This document shows, piece by piece, positions 15,817 to 25,429 of a stretch of 64,000 nt of DNA (positions within the stretch are counted from its first letter, which is position 1; the number at the start of each line of letters is the position of its first letter). The translations under genes and the position numbers were made by a program. The stretch covers positions 372,001 through 436,000 of the forward strand of contig NZ_JAYXHS010000001.1 in the NCBI RefSeq assembly GCF_036017035.1. The letters are read 5' to 3'. Origin of the DNA: Viridibacterium silvisoli. Its GTDB lineage: Bacteria; Pseudomonadota; Gammaproteobacteria; Burkholderiales; Rhodocyclaceae. The notes under the pieces were generated by a model that saw only the letters and a list, made by a program, of their open reading frames with translations, made no database searches and had not been told where the DNA came from.

Positions 15817-16608
15817 ATGAATCTCCAACTCACAGGCAAGCTGGCGCTGGTCACCGGCAGCACGGCAGGTATCGGATTCGCCATCGCGTCAGCGCTTGCG
15901 GCAGAGGGCGCGCGCGTCATCGTCAACGGGCGCTCGCAAGGCTCGGTGGACGAGGCAGTTGGCCAGATCAAGGCAGCAGAAGGCGGTGAAGTCATCGGTT
16001 TCGCCGGCGACCTGAGCACCGCCACTGCCGCAGAGGCCTTGGCAGCGAAGCACCCCGGCATCGAGATTCTGGTCAACAACCTCGGTATCTTCGAACCCAA
16101 GCCCTTCGAAGAGATTCCGGATGAGGACTGGATGCGTTTCTTCGATGTGAACGTGCTCAGCGGCGTGCGCCTGGCACGTCTGGTATTGCCCGCGATGAAG
16201 CGCGCGAACTGGGGCCGCATCATCTTCATTTCCAGCGAGAGTGCCGTGCAGATTCCTGCGGAGATGATCCACTACGGCATGACGAAGACTGCGCAACTGG
16301 CTGTATCGCGTGGATTGGCCGAAGCGGTCGCCGGCACGGGCATCACCGTCAACAGCGTGCTGCCGGGCCCGACCAAGTCGCGCGGCGTGGGCGAATTCGT
16401 CGAGACACTCGCCAAGGCCGATGGCAAGTCCTTCGAGGACTTCGAGAAGGAGTTCTTCGAGAAGGTGCGCCCGACCTCCCTCATCAAGCGCTTCGAAGCG
16501 CCCGCCGAGATTGCCTCCATGGTGGCCTACATCGCCAGCCCGTTGTCATCCGGCACGACCGGGGCGGCGCTACGCGTCGACGGCGGTTGTACGAAAAGCG
16601 CGTTCTAG
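15817..16608 (+). CDS. Short-chain dehydrogenase/reductase
   Basis: A 263-residue NAD(P)-dependent SDR. ATG 15817 follows AAAGGAA. The cofactor loop is VTGSTAGIGFAIA, with NGRSQGS suggesting NADP. The NNLG motif is LVNNLGIFE, catalytic Ser is in FISSESAVQ, and Tyr and Lys are in HYGMTKTAQ. The tail ends LRVDGGCTKSAF as in FabG-like enzymes. The insertion around residues 190-215 (FVETLAKADGKSFEDFEKEFF) matches a subgroup seen next to hydrolases, but the substrate is unknown. It stands alone. Confidence 0.93.
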   Translation: MNLQLTGKLALVTGSTAGIGFAIASALAAEGARVIVNGRSQGSVDEAVGQIKAAEGGEVIGFAGDLSTATAAEALAAKHPGIEILVNNLGIFEPKPFEEIPDEDWMRFFDVNVLSGVRLARLVLPAMKRANWGRIIFISSESAVQIPAEMIHYGMTKTAQLAVSRGLAEAVAGTGITVNSVLPGPTKSRGVGEFVETLAKADGKSFEDFEKEFFEKVRPTSLIKRFEAPAEIASMVAYIASPLSSGTTGAALRVDGGCTKSAF

Positions 16609-16803
16609 GCGAAACATCCTTGCCCGTCGCCCGGCACGCCTGTGCCTGAGGCAGGTCAATCCAGCCCTGGCAGGCCTTTCAAGTGCCCGCCGCTCTTGAA
16701 GTCCGCTTCGCGCATCTCCATCTTCCGTCCATCCCCGTGTCAGCCATGAGGCGGGGAATGTCTCTTGCTCAGGCCACAGCATCGACACCATCCATGGAAG
16801 AAA

Positions 16804-17208
16804 ATGCAAACCGCGCAGACCAAGGGCAGGATTCTCGTCATCGAAGACAATCGCGAAGCCGCAGACAGCCTCAAGCTGATTCTCGAGGGCTTCGGCTACG
16901 CGGTTGACGTGGCGTATTCCGGCGAAGCGGGGCTCAGTGCAGCCGTCAGTGCGAAGCCTGACCTCATCCTCAGCGACATCGGGCTGCCCGACCTTGACGG
17001 CTTCGAACTGGTCCGGCGGCTGCGACGCTCGGAAGTCACGCGGGACATTCCTGTCATCGCACTGACAGCCTATGGGCCGGAAGCGCGTGACATGGCATTT
17101 GCATCGGGCTTCACGGGGCACCTGACCAAGCCGATCGAGCCGCAGCTCATGCGATCCATCCTTGCGGGCTTCGACCTCGAGTCCGGTGTGAATTCTTCCG
17201 CGCCCTGA
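16804..17208 (+). CDS. Single-domain response regulator (CheY-like)
   Basis: A 134-residue stand-alone receiver. The start MQTAQTKGRILVIEDN at 16804 follows GGAAG. Acidic pocket, phosphoacceptor Asp in LILSDIGLPDLDG, Thr in IALTAYGP and Lys in HLTKPIEP are all present. No output domain follows. Such receivers shuttle phosphate between hybrid kinases or control a partner protein. The nearest kinase on the same strand is the hybrid kinase at 19882-22740, beyond the Lon gene. Confidence 0.9.
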   Translation: MQTAQTKGRILVIEDNREAADSLKLILEGFGYAVDVAYSGEAGLSAAVSAKPDLILSDIGLPDLDGFELVRRLRRSEVTRDIPVIALTAYGPEARDMAFASGFTGHLTKPIEPQLMRSILAGFDLESGVNSSAP

Positions 17209-17331
17209 TCGAACGGGTCGAAGCAGCCCTCTTGAAACGTCTTCCCCGCATCACCACCTACTTCTCATTCCCGACCACCCCGCCCTCGCAAGATCGCCCG
17301 GCGCGTCGAGCAACGAAGAGAAGGAATCGTG

Positions 17332-19764
17332 ATGAAAGACTGGACAGCACAAGAACCGTTGTGGGCACTTGATGCACCGGGCGTGGCTGAGGCCGTGCAG
17401 GCTGCCGCTACGGCGGCTGGCAGCACGCTCAAACCCCTGCCCGAAGACACGATGATCCTGATCCCGATGCGCAATGCCGTGCTGTTCCCCGGCAATCTTT
17501 CGCCGGTCACGGTGGGCCGCGCCACGTCCGTCATGGCCGCACAGGAAGCGGTGAAGAACGACCTGCCGGTGGGCTTTCTCCTGCAGCGCGATGCAACGCA
17601 GGACGTGGTCGGGCCGAACGATCTTTACTGGGTCGGCACAAGCGGTCCCATCGTGCGCTACATCACCGGCAAGGACGGCGGTCATCACCTCGTCGTGCAG
17701 GGCGAATCGCGCTTCCAGGTGCGTGAGTTCATCGAGGGCTGGCCCTTCCTCGTGGCGCGCGTGGCGAAGATCGATCAGAGCATCGAGCAGGCCAACACCG
17801 GCGGCGCGGAGGTACAAGCACGCTTCCTGCAATTGAAGGAGCAGGCGCTCGAGGCCGTGGCCTTACTGCCGCATGTGCCGGATGAGATCGCCGACGTGGT
17901 GCGTGCGCTCGAAGCGCCTGCAGCACTCGCCGACATGGTGGCGAACCTGCTCGACATCAAACTCGAAGACAAGCAGGACTTGCTCGAAACCTTCGATCTC
18001 GTGCGGCGCCTCGACAAGGTGATCGAGTTGCTGTCGGCACGCGTCGGGGTACTCAAGCTGACCAAGGAAATCCGCGACAAGACGCAGGCGAGCTTCGATG
18101 AGCGCCAGCGCGAGCACGTGCTGCGCGAGCAGTTGCGGCAGATCCAGAAGGAGCTTGGCGAGGACGACGACAACGCGGCCGAAGTCGAGGAGCTGGAGAA
18201 AGCCATCGCTACTGCCGGCATGCCGGAGGATGTGCTCAAGCACGCCGAGAAGGAAGTGAAGCGCCTCAAGCGCATGAGCGATAGCGGCACCGAGTATTCG
18301 ATGGTGCGCACCTATCTCGAGTGGCTGACGGAGCTGCCCTGGACGGCGGCGCCGCAACACGCCATCGACATGGCTGAGGCACGCCGCATTCTCGACGAGG
18401 ATCACTTCGGTCTCGACAAGATCAAGCGTCGCATTCTCGAATATCTCGCTGTGCGCAAGCTCAACCCGCAAGGCAAGAGCCCCATCCTGTGCTTCGTCGG
18501 CCCGCCCGGCGTGGGCAAGACTTCGCTCGGCCAGTCGATCGCGAAGGCGACGGGGCGTGCCTTCCAGCGCGTGGCGTTGGGTGGCGTGCATGACGAGGCG
18601 GAAATTCGCGGACACCGGCGCACCTACGTCGGCGCCCTGCCCGGCAACATCATCCAGGCGATGAAGCGCGCCGAGTCGACGCATGCGCTGTTGATGCTCG
18701 ACGAGATCGACAAGCTCGGTGGTGGCGGCTTCCACGGTGACCCGTCGAGTGGCTTGCTGGAGGTGCTCGATCCGGAGCAGAACAACAAGTTCCGCGACAA
18801 CTACCTCGGCGTGGACTACGACCTGTCACGCGTGATGTTCGTGTGCACGGCGAATCAGCTCGACACGATTCCCGGCCCGCTACGCGACCGCATGGAGATC
18901 ATCCAGCTCGCCGGTTACACGCAGGAGGAAAAGGTGCAGATTGCGCGCCGCTACCTCGTGCAACGTCAGCTGGAAGCGAATGGCCTCACTGCGGAACAAG
19001 CAGGCATCACCGACGCAGCGCTGACACGCATCGTGGCGGAGTACACGCGGGAAGCCGGCGTGCGGAATCTGGAGCGCGAAGTGGGCGCGGTGTTCCGTCG
19101 CGTGGCGATGCGCATTGCTGAAGAGCAAGTGGCATCGGTAACGATTGATGCCGATGACATCGCCGAGATTCTCGGTGCCACGCGCTTCGAGAGCGAAGTG
19201 GCTTTGCGCACCAGCATGCCCGGCGTGGCAACAGGCCTGGCGTGGACGCCGGTGGGTGGCGACATCCTGTTCATCGAGGCGAGCAAGGTGCCGGGCAGCG
19301 GCAAGCTGATTCTCACCGGGCAGCTCGGCGACGTGATGAAGGAGTCCGCACAGGCAGCGCTGACCCTGGCGAAAACGTGGACGGGCGATGCGCTGGACAA
19401 GTGGGACATCCACGTGCACATCCCGGCCGGTGCGACGCCGAAGGACGGGCCGAGCGCAGGCGTGGCGATGTACCTCGCGCTGGTGTCATTGCTGTCGGGC
19501 AAGCCGATCCGCTCCGACGTGGCAATGACGGGCGAGATCAGCCTGCGTGGCCTCGTGTTGCCGATCGGTGGCCTGAAGGAGAAGACGCTGGCGGCGCTGC
19601 GTGCCGGCATCACCACGGTGATGTTGCCGAGGCGCAATGCACGCGACCTCGACGACGTGCCGGCCGAAGCGCGTGCCAAGCTGAACTTCGTGCTGCTGGA
19701 TCGCGTAGAGGATGCAGTCAGTCATGCGATCGGCGAGCTGCCAGCACACCTGGAAGCAGCGTGA
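17332..19764 (+). CDS. lon: ATP-dependent Lon protease
   Basis: An 810-residue Lon-type AAA+ protease that degrades damaged and regulatory proteins. ATG 17332 is 6 bases after AAGGA; a GTG three bases earlier is too close. About 40 unusual residues precede the substrate-binding domain, which starts ILIPMRNAVLFPG. The Walker A motif is GPPGVGKTS, the Walker B motif is LLMLDEIDK, and the catalytic dyad is Ser708 (PKDGPSAGVAMY) and Lys751 (GGLKEK). It is not next to clpP/clpX, the usual place of the housekeeping copy, so it may be a second Lon. It ends at a strong terminator. Confidence 0.95.
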   Translation: MKDWTAQEPLWALDAPGVAEAVQAAATAAGSTLKPLPEDTMILIPMRNAVLFPGNLSPVTVGRATSVMAAQEAVKNDLPVGFLLQRDATQDVVGPNDLYWVGTSGPIVRYITGKDGGHHLVVQGESRFQVREFIEGWPFLVARVAKIDQSIEQANTGGAEVQARFLQLKEQALEAVALLPHVPDEIADVVRALEAPAALADMVANLLDIKLEDKQDLLETFDLVRRLDKVIELLSARVGVLKLTKEIRDKTQASFDERQREHVLREQLRQIQKELGEDDDNAAEVEELEKAIATAGMPEDVLKHAEKEVKRLKRMSDSGTEYSMVRTYLEWLTELPWTAAPQHAIDMAEARRILDEDHFGLDKIKRRILEYLAVRKLNPQGKSPILCFVGPPGVGKTSLGQSIAKATGRAFQRVALGGVHDEAEIRGHRRTYVGALPGNIIQAMKRAESTHALLMLDEIDKLGGGGFHGDPSSGLLEVLDPEQNNKFRDNYLGVDYDLSRVMFVCTANQLDTIPGPLRDRMEIIQLAGYTQEEKVQIARRYLVQRQLEANGLTAEQAGITDAALTRIVAEYTREAGVRNLEREVGAVFRRVAMRIAEEQVASVTIDADDIAEILGATRFESEVALRTSMPGVATGLAWTPVGGDILFIEASKVPGSGKLILTGQLGDVMKESAQAALTLAKTWTGDALDKWDIHVHIPAGATPKDGPSAGVAMYLALVSLLSGKPIRSDVAMTGEISLRGLVLPIGGLKEKTLAALRAGITTVMLPRRNARDLDDVPAEARAKLNFVLLDRVEDAVSHAIGELPAHLEAA

Positions 19765-19779
19765 GTTGATGAAGTAGTC

Positions 19780-19816
19780 AAAGGGCGGGCCCGCTGTCAG
19801 GGGCCCGCCCTTTTTC
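19780..19816 (+). terminator. Rho-independent terminator after lon
   Basis: A perfect 13-bp stem (19780-19792 with 19801-19813) with an 8-base loop, continuing into a run of Ts. It begins 15 bases after the lon stop. Confidence 0.93.
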
Positions 19817-19881
19817 TTTGTGAGACCCGGGCCGGCACCTTCACGGCACCCACCCCTGAAGCGATCAGCCGCATTACGTCG

Positions 19882-22740
19882 ATGCTATCCTGCAGCATGC
19901 CTACGCTTCCCTCCCCCGCTGCAGCCTCCGCTTTCCGCTCGGGAGGTGGCGCCATGGGCGCCAGAATCCGTAGCTTTGACTGGGCCTCCGGCCCGCTTGG
20001 GCCGATAGAGAGCTGGCCGACCGGGCTGCGTGTCGCGGTGGATCTGATGCTGGCGTCGCGTTTCCCGACCTGCCTGTTCTGGGGCCCAGACCTCATCGCG
20101 ATCTACAACGACAGTTTCATACCCATTCTGGGCCAGAAGCCAGAAGCGCTCGGCCAGCCGCTACGCATAACCTGGAGCGAGGCCTGGGCAGATCTGAAAC
20201 CCATCACGGACAAAGCGCTCGCTGGAGAGTCGACTTTCATCGAGAACTTCCTTGTCCCGGTCGCGCGCCGCGGCTTTATCGAAGACGCGTGGTTCACCTT
20301 CTGCTACAGCCCTGTCTTCGACGAGCACGGTAACGTGGCCGGCATGCTGGACACGGTCGTGGAAACGACCGAGAAAGTCCTTTCCGAGCGGCAATCCCGT
20401 CAGGACAGCGAACGCCAGCAGGCGCTGCTGGCACAGATGCCCGGCTTTGCCTGCCTGCTGTCGGGGCCTGAGCATGTCTTCGCCTACGTCAATGACGCTT
20501 ACATCAAGCTTGTCGGTCCACGCGAACTGATCGGCCGCTCTGTACGCGAGGCATTCCCTGAGCTGCAAGGTCAGGGCTATTACGAGCGACTCGATCGCGT
20601 CTTCAGCACCGGCAAGGGGCTGAGCGTATCAGCCAACCCCGTCCGCCTCGACCAGCAGCCGGGAGAGCGCTTCGTCGATCTGATCTATGAACCGATTCGC
20701 GACGAGAACGGTGTCGTCACCGGCATCTTCGTCGGCGGCTACGACGTGACCGACCGTGTGGTGGCTGAGACGAGCCTGCGCGAGTTGAACATCGAACTCG
20801 AGCGCCGCGTGGTCGAGCGCACGCTGGCGCGCGGACGCGCCTGGCAGGTCAGCCCGGAAATGCTCTGCGTGATCAACGCCGATGGATATTTCGAACTCAC
20901 CAACCCGGCGTGGGAGAGCACCCTGGGCTGGACGGAAGCAGAAATGGCCAGCGCGCCGTATACCTATTTCGTACATCCGGAAGACATCGAACCATCTCAC
21001 CGCGCATGGATCGACGCCAGCGAACGTGGGCTGCCGGTGCTGCGCTTCGAGAATCGCTACCGCACGAAGACCGGCAACTACCGCTGGCTGTCATGGGTGG
21101 CCGTGCCGGAAGACGGTAAGGTGTATTGCATCACGCGCGACGTGCAGGAAGAAAAGGAACACGCTGCCGCGCTGGCCGAGCGCACGGCGGAGCGCGACGT
21201 GCTGGCGGAGATCGTCGGCACGACGGACGCCTTCATTCAGGTGCTCGATCTCGACTACTGCTTCCTCGCCATCAACAAGGCGAACGTGAATGAGTACGAA
21301 CGCGTGTTCGGCGTAAGGCCCGCCGTGGGCGACAACCTGCTGGCCTTGCTCGACAACGCGGCAGGCCCGCGTGATCGCGAAAACGCCCGCGCCCTGTGGG
21401 GCCGAGCCATGGCAGGCGAATCCTTCACGGAGCAGGACGAGTTTGGCGACCCGTCGCTCGACCGACGCTATTACGAAATGCGCTTCGAGGTGCTGCGCGA
21501 CAAGTTCGGCGTGCAGATCGGCGCCTTCATGATGAGCACCGACATTACCGAGCGTCTGCGCGAACAACGCGAACTGCTCTCCGCACAGGAAGCACTACGT
21601 CAGGCGCAGAAGATGGAAGCGGTCGGCCAGCTCACCGGCGGCATCGCCCACGACTTCAACAATCTGCTGGCGGCCATCAGCGGCAGCCTGCAGCTGATCA
21701 AGGTGAAGCTCGAACGCGGCAATACGGCGGGCATTGATCGCTACATCGACATGAGCGAGAACTCGGTGCGACGCGCTTCTGCACTGACGCAACGCCTGCT
21801 GGCCTTCTCGCGCCGCCAGACGCTGGACCCCAAACCCACGGACATCAATCGTCTGATGAGCGGCATGGAAGAACTGGTACGTCGCACCGTCGGGCCATCG
21901 GTGGAGGTGGAAGTGCGCGGCGCTGACAGCCTGTGGGCCACCAAGGTCGATGCACCACAGCTGGAAAACGCCCTGCTCAACCTGTGCATCAACGCGCGCG
22001 ATGCGATGCCGCAGGGCGGCAAGCTGGCGATAGAGACGGCCAACAGATCGCTCGACGAGCGCGCCGCACGCGAGCGCGAACTGCCGCCCGGCGAGTACGT
22101 CTCGCTGAGCGTCACCGACACCGGCAGCGGCATTCCGCCGGACCTCGTCAAACGCATCTTCGATCCCTTCTTCACCACCAAGCCGCTTGGCCAGGGCACG
22201 GGCCTCGGCCTGTCGATGGTGTATGGCTTCGTGCGCCAGTCGGGCGGCCAGGTGCGTGTCGATTCCGCACTCGGTCGTGGCACGACGATGTGCATCTACC
22301 TGCCGCGCCACATCGGCAATGCCGACGAGAGCGAAGAGAACACATCCGCACGGCTGGTCGCGACAGGTGATGACGAAACCATATTGCTGATCGAGGATGA
22401 AGAGACGATCCGCAGCGTCATGACCGAAGTGCTGGGCGAAGCGGGCTACCGCGTGCTGTCGGCGCCGGACGGCCCCTCGGGCCTGCGCATCCTGCAGGGC
22501 GCGGGCCGCATCGACCTGCTGATCACTGACGTCGGCCTGCCCGGTGGCCTCAATGGCCGTCAGGTCGCCGACGCAGGCCGCGAACATCGCCCCGAGCTGA
22601 AAGTGTTGTTCATCACCGGCTACGCCGAGACCGTCGCAGTCGGCAACGGTCTGATGGCGCACGGCATGCAGGTGATGACAAAACCCTTCGAGATCGCCGG
22701 GCTGGCGAACAAGGTGCGGGAGATGCTGGACGGCGCCTGA
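19882..22740 (+). CDS. Hybrid sensor histidine kinase with PAS domains and receiver
   Basis: A 952-residue soluble-looking hybrid kinase. The N-terminal part has four PAS-type segments: FDWASGPLGPIESWP ... FWGPDLIAIYND; then MPGFACLLSGPEHVFAYVNDAY; then MLCVINADGYFELTNPAW; and finally TTDAFIQVLDLDYCF. The transmitter has His in GGIAHDFNNLLA and an ATPase with NLCINARDAMP, GSGIPPDLVKRIFDPFFTTK and GTGLGLSMVYGF. A C-terminal receiver carries Asp in LLITDVGLPGG and Lys in VMTKPFE. The start is uncertain: ATG 19882 or 19897, neither with a convincing ribosome site. The first PAS segment often occurs in blue-light or redox kinases, but no flavin cysteine motif was seen. Confidence 0.93.
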   Translation: MLSCSMPTLPSPAAASAFRSGGGAMGARIRSFDWASGPLGPIESWPTGLRVAVDLMLASRFPTCLFWGPDLIAIYNDSFIPILGQKPEALGQPLRITWSEAWADLKPITDKALAGESTFIENFLVPVARRGFIEDAWFTFCYSPVFDEHGNVAGMLDTVVETTEKVLSERQSRQDSERQQALLAQMPGFACLLSGPEHVFAYVNDAYIKLVGPRELIGRSVREAFPELQGQGYYERLDRVFSTGKGLSVSANPVRLDQQPGERFVDLIYEPIRDENGVVTGIFVGGYDVTDRVVAETSLRELNIELERRVVERTLARGRAWQVSPEMLCVINADGYFELTNPAWESTLGWTEAEMASAPYTYFVHPEDIEPSHRAWIDASERGLPVLRFENRYRTKTGNYRWLSWVAVPEDGKVYCITRDVQEEKEHAAALAERTAERDVLAEIVGTTDAFIQVLDLDYCFLAINKANVNEYERVFGVRPAVGDNLLALLDNAAGPRDRENARALWGRAMAGESFTEQDEFGDPSLDRRYYEMRFEVLRDKFGVQIGAFMMSTDITERLREQRELLSAQEALRQAQKMEAVGQLTGGIAHDFNNLLAAISGSLQLIKVKLERGNTAGIDRYIDMSENSVRRASALTQRLLAFSRRQTLDPKPTDINRLMSGMEELVRRTVGPSVEVEVRGADSLWATKVDAPQLENALLNLCINARDAMPQGGKLAIETANRSLDERAARERELPPGEYVSLSVTDTGSGIPPDLVKRIFDPFFTTKPLGQGTGLGLSMVYGFVRQSGGQVRVDSALGRGTTMCIYLPRHIGNADESEENTSARLVATGDDETILLIEDEETIRSVMTEVLGEAGYRVLSAPDGPSGLRILQGAGRIDLLITDVGLPGGLNGRQVADAGREHRPELKVLFITGYAETVAVGNGLMAHGMQVMTKPFEIAGLANKVREMLDGA

Positions 22741-22785
22741 GTGCGTCCTCTCGCCCTCTCCGCACCCGACCTTTCTGGCTTTTCC

Positions 22786-23790
22786 ATGACACGCACCCTG
22801 ATTGTCATCACCGATCACGAGCGGCAGCATTTCCTGCCCGCGCCCCTCATCGACGAGTTGCTGTCGCTGCTACCTGCACATCGCATCGTCGATCCGCTGA
22901 GCCTGAAGGCAGATGACTGGGCCACACTGCTCGCGGAATTCCGCCCGCAGCTGATCATCACCGGCCGTAAGACGCCGATGCTGCCGGACGACATTGCAAT
23001 CGGGGGCGATGGGCTGCGCTACGTATGCCATCTGGCTGGCTCGGTGAAGCATCTGGTGAGCGACACGCACTTGCGGCGCGGCCTGCTGGTCAGCAACTGG
23101 GGCAACTCGGTCAGTCGCGTGATGGCCGAGTGCGGGCTGTTCCTCACCATTGCCGCGCTGCGCCGGGCCAGCCACTGGGCGCTCGCCATGCATCGCGAAG
23201 GCAGCTGGAAAGACGGCAACACGGAATTCTTCTCGCTCTTCGAACGCCGTGTCGGCCTGCATGGCTTCGGCGCGATCGCGCGCGAACTGCTGCGCCTCAT
23301 ACAGCCTTTCGGCGTGAAGCTGCAGACCTGGTCGCCCAGCGTGCCGGAGGCCGAACTGGCTGCGCTCGGGGTGCAACGCGCAGCTTCTCTCGAAGCCCTG
23401 TTCGACGACAACGAGGTGGTGATCGAACTCGCGTCACTGACGCCGCGTAATCGCGGCATCGTCGATGAAGCCATGCTGCGTCGTCTGCGCCCCGGCAGTG
23501 TGTTCGTGAACATCGGCCGCGGCGCCGTGGTGGATGAGGCGGCGATGGTCCGCGTGGCACGCGAAGGCAAGGTGCAGTTCGCGCTCGACGTCTTTACCGA
23601 AGAACCCTTGCCGCTGGACTCCGGCCTGCGCGGTTTGTCCAATGTCACGCTGCTGCCACATCTGGCAGGCCCCACTACCGACCGCCAGCGCGACGCAGGC
23701 GCCTTCGCGCTGGAAAACATCCGGCGCCATCTCGCAGGCGACCTACCGACCGCCCTGATCGATGCAGAGGCCTTTGCGCGTTCGACCTGA
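22786..23790 (+). CDS. D-2-hydroxyacid dehydrogenase family protein
   Basis: A 334-residue NAD(P)-dependent oxidoreductase. Start at ATG 22786 (MTRTLIVITDHER) is preferred over GTG 22741, which abuts the kinase stop. The cofactor loop is VGLHGFGAIAREL. Catalytic Arg is in FVNIGRGAVVDE, Glu in DVFTEEPLP and His in LLPHLAGPTTDR. The N-terminal half is more divergent than in lactate or glycerate dehydrogenases, so the substrate is open. It follows the hybrid kinase closely and ends at a terminator. Confidence 0.9.
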   Translation: MTRTLIVITDHERQHFLPAPLIDELLSLLPAHRIVDPLSLKADDWATLLAEFRPQLIITGRKTPMLPDDIAIGGDGLRYVCHLAGSVKHLVSDTHLRRGLLVSNWGNSVSRVMAECGLFLTIAALRRASHWALAMHREGSWKDGNTEFFSLFERRVGLHGFGAIARELLRLIQPFGVKLQTWSPSVPEAELAALGVQRAASLEALFDDNEVVIELASLTPRNRGIVDEAMLRRLRPGSVFVNIGRGAVVDEAAMVRVAREGKVQFALDVFTEEPLPLDSGLRGLSNVTLLPHLAGPTTDRQRDAGAFALENIRRHLAGDLPTALIDAEAFARST

Positions 23791-23831
23791 AAAACCTCAC
23801 TGCATGTGGGACACATCCGTGCTGGATGAGT

Positions 23832-23858
23832 AAGGGGCGAACCACGGTTCGCCCTTTT
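23832..23858 (+). terminator. Rho-independent terminator after hydroxyacid dehydrogenase
   Basis: A 9-bp GC-rich stem (23835-23843 with 23846-23854), closed by a very short loop and followed by four Ts and GTT. Confidence 0.85.
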
Positions 23859-23963
23859 GTTCCGGGCGTTTTGCCAACACGGCACGAAGCCTGCTTTTGC
23901 CCTTGCTCACTCTCTGCATGACAGGCAGATCGGAAAGATTTACACGGTCGGAATTGTAAATAG

Positions 23964-23980
23964 TGAACAAAGCTTGTTCA
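23964..23980. promoter_or_regulatory. 17-bp palindrome upstream of stressosome operon
   Basis: TGAACAA and TTGTTCA arms (23964-23970 and 23974-23980) surround a 3-base centre, about 170 bases before rsbR. The surrounding gap (23860-24148) has no gene and is AT-rich around the palindrome. It is a candidate operator for a dimeric regulator of the operon. Confidence 0.5.
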
Positions 23981-24148
23981 TTCTTTCAATCCGCAGGTGT
24001 TTCTCGTCGCTGTCGGTCTGGCACAACGGAATAGCGCCGATTGCGTGCCATCATGCGTGCGAGAGCCAGAAAGCCTGACGGCGCTCACCTATTTGCGTTC
24101 GCTCACGCCTGACATCCGAAGACAATTGAATACAACAAGAGGGACTTT

Positions 24149-25003
24149 ATGAAAACGCAGAACATTGCGATCGACGAGTTGCTGCAGGTCGATCAGGACA
24201 AGTTTCTGAGCGACTGGCTTGCCGAATCGATCGCCAGCGGCGGCTCGTCGAAGGCGGCCGGCTCGCTGGCTGCCGAAGCGAAGACCCTGCTGGCTGCCTT
24301 GCGCGAAGGTGTGCGCGCCGACGGCGAAGCGGCCCAGTTCGACGGTCCCGCATGGGCCGGCCTGCGTGAAGCACTTTCCTCGCTGTCCTCCACGCGAGCG
24401 GCGCAGGGCGCCTCTGCCGCCGACACCAGCCAGTTCGTGCTGGCGATCAAGAAGCCGCTCTTCATCGGCCTGCAGGAACGCGCCAAAGACCCGCAAAGCC
24501 TGATGGATCTCATCCTGTGGAGCACCTCGCTGGCCGACCGCATGGCGCAGTTCACTGTGGGCGCCTACCAGCGCACACGTGAAGATGTCATCCGTCGCCA
24601 GCAGATGGAGTTGCTGGAGCTGTCCACGCCCGTCATCAAGCTGTGGGACGGTGTGCTCGCCGTACCCATGATCGGCACGCTCGATAGCAGCCGCACGCAG
24701 CTGGTCATGGAGGCCCTGCTGCAACGTATCGTGGAGACCGGCTCCGAGCTGGCCATCATCGACATCACCGGCGTACCCACCGTCGACACGCTTGTCGCCC
24801 AGCATCTGCTCAAGACCGTCACGGCGATCCGCCTGATGGGCGCCGACTGCATCATCAGTGGCATCCGTCCGCAGATCGCGCAGACCATCGTGCATCTGGG
24901 CATCAACCTGCAGGGCATCATCACCAAGGCAACGCTGGCCGACGCGCTTTCACTGGCGCTGAAGACCAACGGCTTTGTCGTCACCCGTCCCAAAAAAGCC
25001 TGA
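24149..25003 (+). CDS. rsbR: Stressosome co-antagonist RsbR
   Basis: A 284-residue stressosome core protein. The N-terminal sensor part (about residues 8-150, LLQVDQDKFLSDWL...) matches the RsbRD N-terminal type rather than the non-haem globin of Bacillus RsbRA. The C-terminal STAS domain holds both phosphorylatable threonines expected from B. subtilis: Thr214 in GVPTVDTLVAQH and Thr246 in IRPQIAQTIVHLG. ATG 24149 follows AGAGGGA. First gene of a six-gene operon with overlaps or short gaps. Signal type unknown. Confidence 0.94.
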   Translation: MKTQNIAIDELLQVDQDKFLSDWLAESIASGGSSKAAGSLAAEAKTLLAALREGVRADGEAAQFDGPAWAGLREALSSLSSTRAAQGASAADTSQFVLAIKKPLFIGLQERAKDPQSLMDLILWSTSLADRMAQFTVGAYQRTREDVIRRQQMELLELSTPVIKLWDGVLAVPMIGTLDSSRTQLVMEALLQRIVETGSELAIIDITGVPTVDTLVAQHLLKTVTAIRLMGADCIISGIRPQIAQTIVHLGINLQGIITKATLADALSLALKTNGFVVTRPKKA

Positions 25004-25015
25004 CGGAGATCAGCG

Positions 25016-25429
25016 ATGGACCGCATTCCAATTCTGCGCATGGGCAAATGCCTGCTAGTCACCATCCAGGTCGACATGCAGGACCAGACCGCGCTCGCAC
25101 TGCAGGATGATCTCGCAGGACAGATCGAAAAGACCGGCGCCAAGGGCGTCCTGATCGATATCTCTGCACTCGAGATCGTCGACTCTTTCATCGGCCGCAT
25201 GCTGGCCAGCATCTCCGGCATCGCGCGCGTGCTCGACGCCACCACCGTCGTCGTCGGCATGCAGCCCGCCGTGGCGATCACGCTGGTCGAGCTAGGCTTG
25301 TCGCTCGAAGGTGTGCGCACGGCACTGAATGTCGAACGCGGCATGCAGCTGCTCAACGCGGCCTTCGCACTCGACGCAGACGACGAGGAACAAGCCGAGA
25401 GCGAAGACGCACCAGGGGAAGCAACTTGA
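25016..25429 (+). CDS. rsbS: Stressosome scaffold protein RsbS (STAS)
   Basis: A 137-residue single STAS-domain protein that forms the stressosome core with RsbR and sequesters RsbT. The phosphorylation site equivalent to B. subtilis Ser59 is Ser57 in ISALEIVDSFIGRM. The fold starts RIPILRMGKCLLVTIQVDM, typical of RsbS. An acidic tail (DADDEEQAESEDAP) is added at the C-terminus. It is 12 bases after rsbR with a GGAG site, and its stop overlaps the rsbT TTG start. Confidence 0.95.
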   Translation: MDRIPILRMGKCLLVTIQVDMQDQTALALQDDLAGQIEKTGAKGVLIDISALEIVDSFIGRMLASISGIARVLDATTVVVGMQPAVAITLVELGLSLEGVRTALNVERGMQLLNAAFALDADDEEQAESEDAPGEAT